DNA of 64,000 nt from Cytobacillus firmus (lineage in GTDB: Bacteria; Bacillota; Bacilli; Bacillales; Cytobacillaceae): NCBI RefSeq assembly GCF_023612095.1, contig NZ_CP086235.1:4300001-4364000 (forward strand), read 5' to 3'. Position numbers and translations under genes: made by a program. The notes below the pieces were generated by a model. The model saw nothing but the letters and a program-made list of their open reading frames with translations, did no database searches and had not been told where the DNA came from. Positions within the stretch are counted from its first letter, which is position 1, and the number at the start of each line of letters is the position of its first letter. Shown here piece after piece: positions 27,521-35,953 of the stretch.

Positions 27521-28011
27521 TGCTCAGCACCCGCTTTGGCAAGAGCAGGTCCCACAAGCTTGACAAGCCTTGGAATCGCTATATAAGCAATAACAGCATT
27601 AATCACAGAACCTATAAAAAGGGAAGGCACAATCGCCAGGTAAAAGGCCTGGCCCATTAAAAAGATAAATGGAAGCGGGGCTGCAAAGGCATTGCCGAGC
27701 ACAAAAAGAATCCCTGCAAGCCAGCGGCGGCCTCTCTGGTACAATGAGCTGAAAACAAAGACTAGAAATGCCATTTCAACAGCAATCAGGAGATGAAGTG
27801 GCCCTAAAGGCAAGCCGCCCAATAATGCTGACAGCAGATGCCCGGTGGCAGCAACGGCCGCTCCGCCATAGCCGCCAAGCAGCACGGCTGCGAGCAAGGC
27901 AGGAAATGCATCCAGTGCCACGCTTCCGATAACTGCAGGAACTTTAATCGCTGCACCGATTGCTGTCAGTGCAATCAGCATAGCGGCCATGCCCAATCGC
28001 ATGCTTTTCAT
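27517..28011 (-). CDS. cblT: Alpha-ribazole transporter CblT-like (ECF S component)
   Basis: 164 residues, very hydrophobic with about five to six membrane segments (MAAMLIALTAIGAAIKVP, AFPALLAAVLLGGYGGAAVAATGHLLSALLG, FLVFVFSSLY, ILFVLGNAFAAPLPFIFLMG, SLFIGSVINAVIAYIAIP). This is the size and pattern of S components of energy-coupling factor transporters. The ATG at 28011 shares one base with the pduO stop (TGATG) and has GGAGG 7 nt upstream. It would need a shared ECF module encoded elsewhere, or act alone as reported for Geobacillus CblT (recollection). Confidence 0.75.
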   Translation of the reverse strand: MKSMRLGMAAMLIALTAIGAAIKVPAVIGSVALDAFPALLAAVLLGGYGGAAVAATGHLLSALLGGLPLGPLHLLIAVEMAFLVFVFSSLYQRGRRWLAGILFVLGNAFAAPLPFIFLMGQAFYLAIVPSLFIGSVINAVIAYIAIPRLVKLVGPALAKAGAEQ

Positions 28012-28595
28012 CACTTATCCTCCTTGCGCTTTCCTTCACGGAATACATTCGCACTGCGCACATATTCCACATCCTTCTGGTTCAGACGGAAATTAATCAC
28101 CCTTGCCAGGGCAAAGAAGTAATCCGATAAGCGATTCAGATATTTCAGTGCCACTGCAGAGGTGTCCGGATCCGCTTTTTTTAGTGAGACCACAAGACGC
28201 TCCGCTCTCCGGGTTACTGTCCTGGCAATATGAATGGATGCAGATGCAGGTGCTCCCCCAGGCAGAATAAACCTTTCCAGCTTTGGCGCTTCCTCAATCA
28301 ATCTATCAATCTTTGTCTCCAAATAATCAACAGATTCCTTCGTCAATTTAAGCTCCCGCTTTTTCGTAACATTTGCAAGGTCGCCGCCACAGTCAAAAAG
28401 CTCATGCTGAATCTTCTCCAAGTCCTCCAGGACATCCTGAAAAATGGCCGGATCCAGCTGTGTCATCGCCTGCCCGACAAAACAGTTGACTTCATCCACT
28501 GTTCCATAGGCTTCAACCCTTACATCATCCTTCTCCACTCTGCCTCCGATAATACTTGTTTTTCCCTCATCGCCAGTTCGTGTATAAAGTTTCAT
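28011..28595 (-). CDS. Cob(I)alamin adenosyltransferase, PduO type
   Basis: 194 residues. The N-terminal KLYTRTGDEGKTSIIGGRVEKDD and the later FILPGGAPASASIHIARTVTRRAERLVV are the ATP-binding and active-site signatures of PduO-type ATP:corrinoid adenosyltransferases (YvqK/BtuR in B. subtilis). It adds the adenosyl group to imported cob(I)alamin or cobinamide, giving the form used by CbiZ, CobU and CobS. ATG 28595 has GGGGA 7 nt upstream; an upstream in-frame TTG has none. Confidence 0.93.
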   Translation of the reverse strand: MKLYTRTGDEGKTSIIGGRVEKDDVRVEAYGTVDEVNCFVGQAMTQLDPAIFQDVLEDLEKIQHELFDCGGDLANVTKKRELKLTKESVDYLETKIDRLIEEAPKLERFILPGGAPASASIHIARTVTRRAERLVVSLKKADPDTSAVALKYLNRLSDYFFALARVINFRLNQKDVEYVRSANVFREGKRKEDK

Positions 28596-28610
28596 CAGCA
28601 ATTCCCCATT

Positions 28611-29036
28611 TCATTTTATTTTTTGATTGATGCCATACCAAATCAAATCGACTCTATCTGCAGTAGCAGCGGTATCCTGAAAGGCCCATCCTGCTGCATC
28701 CCGCCACTTTCGGTCAAGCGCCTCCATCGGAACAATCCCTTTTGAAATATCAGATCCGATTAAAACGACTTTCCGGCTAACATCTGCTTTTTCCCATTGG
28801 AGCCACTTTTCCAGCATCTCCTGCCACTTTTCCCGAATCTCTTCAAACTCCAGTGCTTGCGACCACTCCCGAATCATTAGCTCAATTCCCTCAAAGACAA
28901 TCAGGTTTCGATCAAGATCGCCGGCCGACTCACAATGATAAGCTGAAATCCATTTATGAGGAGTGTCTGCCAATTGATAAAAATTCTTCACCCATTCGGA
29001 CTTCCCGTTAAACCTGCCTCCTGTAATGAAGTGCAT
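28611..29036 (-). CDS. Divergent CobU-like P-loop protein
   Basis: 141 residues, shorter than CobU (about 180). The Walker A loop ITGGRFNGKSEWV and the end part VVLIGSDISKGIVPMEALDRKWRDAAGWAFQDTAATADRVDLIWYG line up with the N- and C-termini of adenosylcobinamide kinase/guanylyltransferase. The middle differs: the RIxxHxxxR segment containing the histidine that becomes guanylylated in CobU is absent. The intact CobU is encoded 3 kb upstream in the same operon. Either this is a kinase without guanylyltransferase activity or it has taken on a different step. The ATG has AGGAGGGG in front. Confidence 0.75.
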   Translation of the reverse strand: MHFITGGRFNGKSEWVKNFYQLADTPHKWISAYHCESAGDLDRNLIVFEGIELMIREWSQALEFEEIREKWQEMLEKWLQWEKADVSRKVVLIGSDISKGIVPMEALDRKWRDAAGWAFQDTAATADRVDLIWYGINQKIK

Positions 29037-29605
29037 CGTTCTCCCCTCCTAAACTCTTCCCGTGTCCATCTAAGCTCATAGCCTCTTCCAAACGGAACTT
29101 GCCACTCCCAGAATTCTTTTTGCTCCGGTGCATACTTTCCAAGAAGATACCTTATGACTCCGCCATGTGTAATAATAGCTGCATCTCTGTTATTTCCCTG
29201 AAGCAATTGATCGGTTAAATTCTGCCACCCTTTATCCACTCTTGCTGTGAATGATGCAAAGGATTCCCCTCCAGGCAGCACCCCTGTGAAAGGATCTTCC
29301 AGCCATTCTTGATAAGCCGGGTTATCTTTCAGCTCTTGATATGTCTTGCCTTCCCACTCGCCAAAATGCATTTCTCGCCAATCGGGACATGGTTCAATAG
29401 AATGATCCGGGAATAGAATGGCCGCCGTCTTCATGCATCTGCCTAAATCACTTGCAAAAATTCTTCTGTAGCCTTGAGGCACCAGGGCAAGCTTATCCCT
29501 GAGTTCCGGACACAAAGGAGAATCTGTCCATCCCAGATAGGCATGGGACTTATTGGCCTCTGTCAGCCCATGACGAAATAATGCAACAGCCACAGTATCA
29601 TCCAC
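28988..29605 (-). CDS. Histidine phosphatase, CobC-like (alpha-ribazole-phosphate phosphatase)
   Basis: 205 residues of the phosphoglycerate-mutase superfamily. The phosphorylated histidine is in ALFRHGLTEAN (residue 12), with ASDLGRCMKTA near residue 53, MHFGEWEGKTYQEL near 80 and AIITHGGVIRYLLG near 145. In a B12 operon such a protein is expected to remove the phosphate from adenosylcobalamin 5'-phosphate or alpha-ribazole phosphate. GTG start, 7 nt after GGAGG. It overlaps its neighbours on both sides (cobS by 43 bp, the cobU-like gene by 49 bp). Confidence 0.85.
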   Translation of the reverse strand: MDDTVAVALFRHGLTEANKSHAYLGWTDSPLCPELRDKLALVPQGYRRIFASDLGRCMKTAAILFPDHSIEPCPDWREMHFGEWEGKTYQELKDNPAYQEWLEDPFTGVLPGGESFASFTARVDKGWQNLTDQLLQGNNRDAAIITHGGVIRYLLGKYAPEQKEFWEWQVPFGRGYELRWTREEFRRGERCTSLQEAGLTGSPNG

Positions 29606-30354
29606 AAAAGCACCTCCATCCCTTCCACACTGGCCCCAAGGACATCCCCTGTCATTCCGCCAAACCAGGCAATGACTTTTCTTGATAATAATACGAAAAA
29701 CAATATTGAAAAAAGAACCATGAAAGAAAAACCAACAATAGCCGGGAAACCAGCCAGCCAGGCAGCTGCCGCGGCAGCCAGAAGGAAGACAGGGTAAATA
29801 GATAGGGTGGTTTTAGCAGCAGCCTGCTGAAATAATGAGCCCAGCCCCTCTTTTTTGGCCGCCTTGACGTTTATCAGCAAGATCCCCATTACCATCTTGC
29901 TTAAAAAGGGAATCACTGCAATTAAAAAATAGGAAGATGGATTTAATAAAAGCACAATTTCATAGATAAATAGAAACCGGGCACCCAGCAGGACAATAAC
30001 AGACAGCACTCCGAAGGCCCCCACCCGGGGATCACTCATGATGTCAAGCCGTCTCTCCTGATCGCGATAGGAGAAGAACGCATCGCTCGCATCCATCCAC
30101 CCATCAAGATGGATCCCGCCGGTCAGCAAAATGCCGGCCAGCCAAACGGCAAAGGCCGCTGCCAATAGAGAAAAAGGAGTCCATTCAAGAAAAGCATAGA
30201 GTATAAATGCATATATCCCACCCTGGATGAGGCCGGCTATAGGGAAGGTTCTGATTGCCTTCTCCAGATGAGGCTTATCCATTGGCAGGGATATCGGAAT
30301 GGGAATGCTTGTGAAAAATTGAAGATTGATCAATAATCCTTTAAGCCATTTCAT
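29563..30354 (-). CDS. cobS: Adenosylcobinamide-GDP ribazoletransferase (cobalamin synthase)
   Basis: 263 residues, integral membrane protein. The family signature LTGGIHLDGWMDASDAFFSYRD near residue 75 and DPRVGAFGVLSVIVLL near residue 105 are clear. CobS joins AdoCbi-GDP with alpha-ribazole (phosphate), the lower-ligand attachment step. ATG 30354 lies 8 nt after GGAG; the gene overlaps cobQ by 14 bp. Confidence 0.94.
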   Translation of the reverse strand: MKWLKGLLINLQFFTSIPIPISLPMDKPHLEKAIRTFPIAGLIQGGIYAFILYAFLEWTPFSLLAAAFAVWLAGILLTGGIHLDGWMDASDAFFSYRDQERRLDIMSDPRVGAFGVLSVIVLLGARFLFIYEIVLLLNPSSYFLIAVIPFLSKMVMGILLINVKAAKKEGLGSLFQQAAAKTTLSIYPVFLLAAAAAAWLAGFPAIVGFSFMVLFSILFFVLLSRKVIAWFGGMTGDVLGASVEGMEVLLWMILWLLHYFVMG

Positions 30355-31864
30355 TTTGTTTTCTCCAGCTAAAGACAATTTCCTTTAATTTTTCCCAATC
30401 AAGATGCTGCATCATATTTTCCGCCAGTTCGCTGTATTTCCTATCCTTCAGGGCTTTTATTCGGACAGGCTCCTTACTTGGAATGCCTTTTTGTTTGCGC
30501 AGGGAATTAAGCCACGCACCCCTCCATTCATCATTATGGAAGATGTGGTGCATATAAGTCCCTATCAGACGGCCATCATTCCCATAAAATCCATCTTCTT
30601 CGCCATTTTGAAGCAGCAGAAGGCGATTGCCATCAAAATCATTTTCAAGAACTGTTTCACCTAAATGGATTTCATATCCATCCAGGATTTCTTTAACGGG
30701 AAGGTTCGTACTTGAATGCAGACTGCCCTTCACCTGCACGGTCTTCTTTCGTTCATGAAAAATGGTATCTGCCGGTATCAAATTCAAGCCTTTTTCCTTT
30801 TCATACGGATTCCCGGTATCAGAACCTGCCATATCGATTAATCTCCTGCCGAGCATCTGGTATCCTCCGCAAATGCCGGCAATAGAACCTCCATCGGCAG
30901 CATAGCGCACAATCCAGTCCGCCAGACCTTTTTCCTTGAAATAGCGCAAATCGCGAATCGTGCTCTTTGTGCCGGGAATGATCACCGCATCAGGTGAGCC
31001 AGCCTCCGATAGATGTCTTACCCACCTAATGTTCACGTCATCTTCATAGTAAAACGGATCGATGTCACTGAAGTTTGAAATAAATGGCGGCCGCAGCACT
31101 GCAATATCCAGAATACCCTCACCAGCTCTTGGGACAGCAGCCTGAATGGATAGGGAATCCTCTGCATCGATCATATGGTCTTCCAAGTAAGGCAGAACGC
31201 CAAGGACAGGGACACCCGTCTTTTCTTCGATCCAGCGGATGCCATCCTCAAACAGCGTGATATCTCCGCGGAATTTATTAATGATAATGCCCGCAACCCG
31301 CTGTCTTTCCTGTTTGGTGAAAAGCTCCAGAGTTCCAACAATGCTTGCAAAAACACCGCCCCTGTCAATATCGGCAACCAGGATGACTGGCACATCCGCT
31401 ATTTCGGCGACCTTCATATTCACTAGCTCTTTATCTTTTAAATTAATTTCAACAGGGCTGCCAGCTCCTTCTATGACAAGCAGCTCGTATTGAGCAGCAA
31501 GCAGACTCAGTGCCTCTTTGATGGTTTCAAGCCCTTTTTCATAAAAGGATTCCCGATAGCTTCTTCCTGATAGGGAGTTGACTGCTTTTCCAAGGAGAAT
31601 GACCTCAGCATTCTGAGCGGATTGAGGCTTAAGGAGGATGGGGTTCATCCAGACAGCAGCTTCCGTTCTTGCCGCTTCAGCCTGAATGCCCTGTGCCCTG
31701 CCAATTTCATTCCCATCCTTTGTCACGTATGAATTATTGGACATATTCTGGGATTTAAAAGGAGCCGTGCGGAAACCTTCATTGGAGAATGCGCGGCAAA
31801 GAGCCGTAGCAATAAGGCTTTTACCTGCGTCGGATGAAGTCCCCTGAATCATGATCCCTTTCAT
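30341..31864 (-). CDS. cobQ: Cobyric acid synthase
   Basis: 507 residues. The N-terminal part is a dethiobiotin-synthetase-like ATPase (IQGTSSDAGKSLIATALCRAF), the C-terminal part a class I glutamine amidotransferase with the cysteine in GICGGYQMLGRR near residue 330 and the histidine in YMHHIFHNDEW near residue 440. It amidates four side chains of adenosylcobyrinic acid a,c-diamide to give cobyric acid, a step of the full corrin pathway. Its presence in an operon without corrin ring genes is noted under findings. ATGA overlap with cobU. Confidence 0.96.
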   Translation of the reverse strand: MKGIMIQGTSSDAGKSLIATALCRAFSNEGFRTAPFKSQNMSNNSYVTKDGNEIGRAQGIQAEAARTEAAVWMNPILLKPQSAQNAEVILLGKAVNSLSGRSYRESFYEKGLETIKEALSLLAAQYELLVIEGAGSPVEINLKDKELVNMKVAEIADVPVILVADIDRGGVFASIVGTLELFTKQERQRVAGIIINKFRGDITLFEDGIRWIEEKTGVPVLGVLPYLEDHMIDAEDSLSIQAAVPRAGEGILDIAVLRPPFISNFSDIDPFYYEDDVNIRWVRHLSEAGSPDAVIIPGTKSTIRDLRYFKEKGLADWIVRYAADGGSIAGICGGYQMLGRRLIDMAGSDTGNPYEKEKGLNLIPADTIFHERKKTVQVKGSLHSSTNLPVKEILDGYEIHLGETVLENDFDGNRLLLLQNGEEDGFYGNDGRLIGTYMHHIFHNDEWRGAWLNSLRKQKGIPSKEPVRIKALKDRKYSELAENMMQHLDWEKLKEIVFSWRKQNEMA

Positions 31865-32436
31865 GCCGGTTCTCCTTTCATTTGTATGGGAATGCCTGCT
31901 TCAACAAGATAGGCTTCATCAGCCATATCTACTATATTCCTATGAAGCGTCCCAAGTATTTTTGAATATGTAATCACCAGTTCATTTTTGTAAATTGGCT
32001 CATTCAAGACCTCGTTGCTGACAACGATCAAGGTCCTGCAATTTTTGCGTATTTCAGTGATGGCCACGAGAATATCGGATGAAAGATTTTCCTGATATTC
32101 TCTGGTCCGCCAACTATCCTCCGCTTTAAAAAGCTCATTATTCAAGAGAGTGGTCAAGCAATCGAAAAGAATTATATCCTGATGGGTAAAGTTTCCCGAG
32201 ATCTCTTCAAGTGCAGAAGGCTTCTCCCAGGTTGTCCAGCCCAAGCCGCTCTTACCCCGGTCATCCTGGTGCCTCTGAATCCGCTCTTTCATCTCGGAAT
32301 CGTATGCTTTTCCGGCAGCAATGTAATGAAGCTTTCCGTCTGTTTTTTCTGCGAGCCTGGCAGAAAGCTTCTCCGCAAATGAGCTTTTTCCGCTCCGCAC
32401 GCCCCCCGTGATAAAAATCAGCGCACCTTCCGCCAT
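31861..32436 (-). CDS. cobU: Adenosylcobinamide kinase / AdoCbi-phosphate guanylyltransferase
   Basis: 191 residues. P-loop FITGGVRSGKSSFAEKLS near residue 10; KERIQRHQDDRG near residue 50 contains the histidine guanylylated during the second reaction; LFDCLTTLLNNELF and VVSNEVLNEPIYKNEL follow. It phosphorylates adenosylcobinamide and activates it with GMP from GTP. The start overlaps the cobD 3' end by 19 bp; GGAGG is very near the ATG. Confidence 0.93.
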   Translation of the reverse strand: MAEGALIFITGGVRSGKSSFAEKLSARLAEKTDGKLHYIAAGKAYDSEMKERIQRHQDDRGKSGLGWTTWEKPSALEEISGNFTHQDIILFDCLTTLLNNELFKAEDSWRTREYQENLSSDILVAITEIRKNCRTLIVVSNEVLNEPIYKNELVITYSKILGTLHRNIVDMADEAYLVEAGIPIQMKGEPA

Positions 32437-33494
32437 TCCTCCATCGCCTCCATCAGCACATCATTGTCTTTCGGCCCCTTAATCGCAAAGCGCAGCCATC
32501 TTCCTTCCAGGCCGGGGAAGTTCATCGTGTGCCTCGGGATCATGCCCTTTTCCAGCAGAAATTGAAATAAAGGCAGCTGATCATCCAGGCGTGGATCCCT
32601 TAATAAATAAAAGTTTACGGCAGAAGGAGAAACAGAAAAATTTAATCTCTGATAAAACGAAACCAGCCTCTCTCTCTCCTGCCGAATCAAATTTTTTGTC
32701 AGCCTGACATGCTCCTTGCTGTCCAGACACCACTCTCCTGCTTTTAAAGCAAGGGCATTCACGCTCCAGTGCGGTTTCAGGGCAGCAGCTCTTTCAATCA
32801 ATCTCTCACCTGCCATCATGTATCCAAGGCGCAGGCCGGGTATCGAAAACATCTTCGTCATGGAGCGCAGCACCACAACATTTGAATCCTTTTCTATGAC
32901 AATAGATTGATAGTCGCAGGCAAAGTCATAAAAAGCTTCATCCATAATAAGCAGGCAGCTGTGAATCTGACACTTCTCTAACAGCTTCTCCACCAAAGCT
33001 TTGGGGTAGTGGACGCCCGTCGGATTATTTGGGTTGCAGAAGAACACGGCATCAGCGTCTTTGAGACTTTCGGATAGCGCTTCCATATCCAAATTCCAAT
33101 CTTCAGCCTCCAGCTGATAATAGGAGACTCTGCAATTATTAACCCGGCAGGCCTCTTCATATTCCGAAAAGGCCGGCTGAATAATCAGCGCACTTTTCCC
33201 GGCTATCATCCGGCCAATCAGTGTGATCAGCTCGGCGCCTCCATTTCCGACCAGAATTTGTGTTTCTTTTATTCCCTCTGCAGCCGCCAATTTACTTTTT
33301 AAAAGGGCAGCATGGGGATCCGGATAGTCGCTAATGTATGGGAATAAGCTTCCCCACCTGTCTTTTAATTCACTGGGAGGGCCCAGGGGATTGATATTGG
33401 CACTGAAATCAATCCGCTCCTCAGGCTCAGGCATTTGCTTATCCATCGCTTCATATAAATATTGCGGATTAGATCCGTGTGAAGGCCAGATCAA
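32418..33494 (-). CDS. cobD: CobD-like L-threonine-O-3-phosphate decarboxylase (aminotransferase fold)
   Basis: 358 residues, fold-type I PLP enzyme related to histidinol-phosphate aminotransferase. IDFSANINPLGPP at the N-terminus, VFFCNPNNPTGVHYP near residue 155, and the PLP lysine in RSMTKMFSIPGLRLGYM near residue 215. In a B12 operon next to cbiB the expected product is (R)-1-aminopropan-2-ol phosphate. TTG start 8 nt after GGAGG; the gene overlaps cbiB by 26 bp. Confidence 0.88.
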   Translation of the reverse strand: MIWPSHGSNPQYLYEAMDKQMPEPEERIDFSANINPLGPPSELKDRWGSLFPYISDYPDPHAALLKSKLAAAEGIKETQILVGNGGAELITLIGRMIAGKSALIIQPAFSEYEEACRVNNCRVSYYQLEAEDWNLDMEALSESLKDADAVFFCNPNNPTGVHYPKALVEKLLEKCQIHSCLLIMDEAFYDFACDYQSIVIEKDSNVVVLRSMTKMFSIPGLRLGYMMAGERLIERAAALKPHWSVNALALKAGEWCLDSKEHVRLTKNLIRQERERLVSFYQRLNFSVSPSAVNFYLLRDPRLDDQLPLFQFLLEKGMIPRHTMNFPGLEGRWLRFAIKGPKDNDVLMEAMEEWRKVR

Positions 33495-34434
33495 GAAACA
33501 TCCCTCCTGTCCATAATAGAAGCAAAAATAGGAAAACTGCTTTGTTCATAATCGAGATACTTTTTATGATATGTTCTTTTTCAAGCATTACCATTGGCTT
33601 GCCCATTGTCGCACGGTTAGAGATGACATCCTTATAAAAATTGATCCCGCCCAGCTGTACGCCCAGAAGAGCTGCAACAGCAGCTTCCCCCCAGCCGCTA
33701 TTCGGGCTCGGATGCTTCGGTGCATCACTTAAAAGGATTCCCCATGCCTCCTCATATGGAGCATGCTCCGACTTTTGTGTGAGCATGATGCAAACCGATG
33801 TCAGCCGGCTTGGAATCCAGTTTACGATATCATCCGCTTTGGCAGAAGCCCATCCAAAATCCATATATCGTTCATTCATGTGGCCAACCATCGAATCACA
33901 TGTATTAATGGCCCGGTAGATGAGAGCCAGCGGTGCACCGCCGATCATAGCCCAAAATAATGGAGCAGTTATGCCATCACTGGTGTTTTCCGCCACTGTC
34001 TCCACAGCAGCCCGGACAATGCCTGGTTCATCCAGCCGATCTGTATCCCTGCCGACAATGTATGAAAGCTTTACTCTTGCTGTTTCCATATCACCTTTTG
34101 CCAGAGGCTCATATACCTCCAGCGCTGCCTCTTTTAAACTCTTTTGAGCAATGGCTGTGAAGATAAGAATTCCTTCTGCCAGGATGCCTGCGATCGGATG
34201 AATTTCATAAAAGAGCCAGGTAAGGAAAAAGGTGATGCCACCTGCTGCCAGCAGCACGATCACTAGCATGAGGATCCCTTTTAATTTTCTAAAGCGGCCT
34301 TTATTCAGAGCTTGTTCAAGTTTATGTATCAGGGCACCCATCCACCTGACCGGATGCGGCCAGTTTGGCGGGTCCCCTATCAGCTTATCCAGTATCCAGG
34401 CAAAGGTTAGCGCGATCAGGTGATATAACATCAT
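33469..34434 (-). CDS. cbiB: Adenosylcobinamide-phosphate synthase
   Basis: 321 residues, several membrane segments. Signatures: ILDKLIGDPPNWPHPVRWMGALI, YIVGRDTDRLDEPGIVRAAVETVAENTSDGITAPLFWA and NWIPSRLTSV. CbiB attaches aminopropanol phosphate (from CobD) to cobyric acid. The ATG overlaps the btuD-cbiZ stop by 4 nt. Confidence 0.95.
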   Translation of the reverse strand: MMLYHLIALTFAWILDKLIGDPPNWPHPVRWMGALIHKLEQALNKGRFRKLKGILMLVIVLLAAGGITFFLTWLFYEIHPIAGILAEGILIFTAIAQKSLKEAALEVYEPLAKGDMETARVKLSYIVGRDTDRLDEPGIVRAAVETVAENTSDGITAPLFWAMIGGAPLALIYRAINTCDSMVGHMNERYMDFGWASAKADDIVNWIPSRLTSVCIMLTQKSEHAPYEEAWGILLSDAPKHPSPNSGWGEAAVAALLGVQLGGINFYKDVISNRATMGKPMVMLEKEHIIKSISIMNKAVFLFLLLLWTGGMFLDLAFTRI

Positions 34435-35903
34435 CTTTTTACCCTGCTTTGCGATTTTTTTATTGCCTCAACAGTACATTCGTACACACCTTTGCCAATC
34501 ACTTTGCCCAGCGGTGTAATGGTACCCGCATACTCCAGGCTTTCTCCCTGCTGTGTGGCGGCAATCAAAATACTGTCAGTTGATGTTCCGGTCGCTATCG
34601 ACCCTGTTACAGCATCTTTAACATTCTGATCAAATAATGCCCTGGTCTTGGCCTCGGTTGCAGTCATAATGGATTGAATAAAGGCTTCCTCTGTCAGATG
34701 GCCATTAACGAAAATCCATGTATTGATTGTACCCGGAGTCAGATGATAAGAATGCTCATCACTTTTCGAAGCATCAACCGCATTGCCGACACCAGCTGTC
34801 ACAACCACATACACAGAGAATGTATCTTCTTCATAAAATTGGCTGCTGAAATCTTCAATATATACGGCTGTCATCATCCCCACAGTTTCCCCGGGTTCAA
34901 AGCCGATTTCCCGGACAAATTCCGCCATCTCTGCCCGATGATCACTGCAGTCATAATTCTTGCTCACATGCCGGTTAAGAAAAATCCGATTCCAGCCAGT
35001 CCCCGATCCGGTTACACCTGAAGACATGGTTTTAAGCGGCAATGGCGAGCGAAGGACCAGCAAGTCTTCCCTTACCTTCAGGCTGGCTGGATCGATTCGC
35101 TGCTCTAATAGGCTTTCTGCCTGTGAGCGCTCAGGCACCAGCACCATCTGAGGAGCCGCCACTCTTGGATGCGGCAGCTTCTCGATCTTCGTCCTGTAAA
35201 CCTCCCGTATCCGCCCTTCTTTTAAAACCTCATTAGGAACATGGTTAATATTGACTTCGCCATTCTCCAGCAGCAGCAGGCGGTCACAGTACAGGCCGGC
35301 CAAATTTAAATCATGGAAGATGGAAATAACCGTCAGCCCGCAGTCCTTTGACCATACAGAAAGGAGATCAAGCAGTTCTTTCTGATAAGACAAGTCAAGA
35401 TGGTTCGTCGGCTCATCCAGCAATAATATTTCCGGCTCCTGGGCAAGGGCCTGTGCTAAAAACACTCTCTGTCTTTCCCCGCCGGATAATTGCTGAATAT
35501 CAGCATCCTGAAACCGGGAGATGCCTGTCTGCTCCATAACCCGGTTAACCGCTTCTTCATCTTTGCCGGTCCAGCTCTGGAACCAGCCCTTTTGATGAGC
35601 ATAGCGGCCAAGGGAAACCGTTTCCTTTACAGTATAAGAAAAGGCCTGTGAGGAATGCTGGGGCAGAACAGCCATGATTTTCGCCAGTTCTTTCGGTGTA
35701 TATTCTGATAGGTTCTTACCTTTGATCACAATATCACCAGCTGTATGGGGCAGAATGCCGCTCAGCATCTTCAGAATTGTCGTCTTGCCGCTTCCATTCG
35801 GTCCCAATATCCCGAAAAGCTCTCCTTTTTCCACTTCAAAGCTGATATTTTTTACAACCGGCGCACCGGCATACCCGCCTGTGATTTGCTGGACTCTTAG
35901 CAT
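34431..35903 (-). CDS. Fusion: B12 ABC-transporter ATPase (BtuD) plus CbiZ amidohydrolase
   Basis: 490 residues. Residues 1 to about 260 are an ABC ATPase: Walker A GILGPNGSGKTTILK, Q loop LPQHSSQAFSY, signature QQLSGGERQRVFLAQ and Walker B ILLLDEPTNHLD. Residues about 280-490 form an adenosylcobinamide amidohydrolase (CbiZ) domain: MSSGVTGSGTGWNRIFLNRHV, GMMTAVYIEDFSS, VVVTAGVGNAVDAS, TINTWIFVNGHLTEEAF, GTSTDSILIA. CbiZ cleaves the aminopropanol linkage of adenosylcobinamide/pseudo-B12 to cobyric acid. B. subtilis YvrA has the same fusion (recollection). This couples energised import with lower-arm removal. Confidence 0.93.
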   Translation of the reverse strand: MLRVQQITGGYAGAPVVKNISFEVEKGELFGILGPNGSGKTTILKMLSGILPHTAGDIVIKGKNLSEYTPKELAKIMAVLPQHSSQAFSYTVKETVSLGRYAHQKGWFQSWTGKDEEAVNRVMEQTGISRFQDADIQQLSGGERQRVFLAQALAQEPEILLLDEPTNHLDLSYQKELLDLLSVWSKDCGLTVISIFHDLNLAGLYCDRLLLLENGEVNINHVPNEVLKEGRIREVYRTKIEKLPHPRVAAPQMVLVPERSQAESLLEQRIDPASLKVREDLLVLRSPLPLKTMSSGVTGSGTGWNRIFLNRHVSKNYDCSDHRAEMAEFVREIGFEPGETVGMMTAVYIEDFSSQFYEEDTFSVYVVVTAGVGNAVDASKSDEHSYHLTPGTINTWIFVNGHLTEEAFIQSIMTATEAKTRALFDQNVKDAVTGSIATGTSTDSILIAATQQGESLEYAGTITPLGKVIGKGVYECTVEAIKKSQSRVKR

Positions 35904-35953
35904 GATTAACCACTTCTTTCTTAATTAGAAAAGCGCAAAGCGCCTTTATGCGC

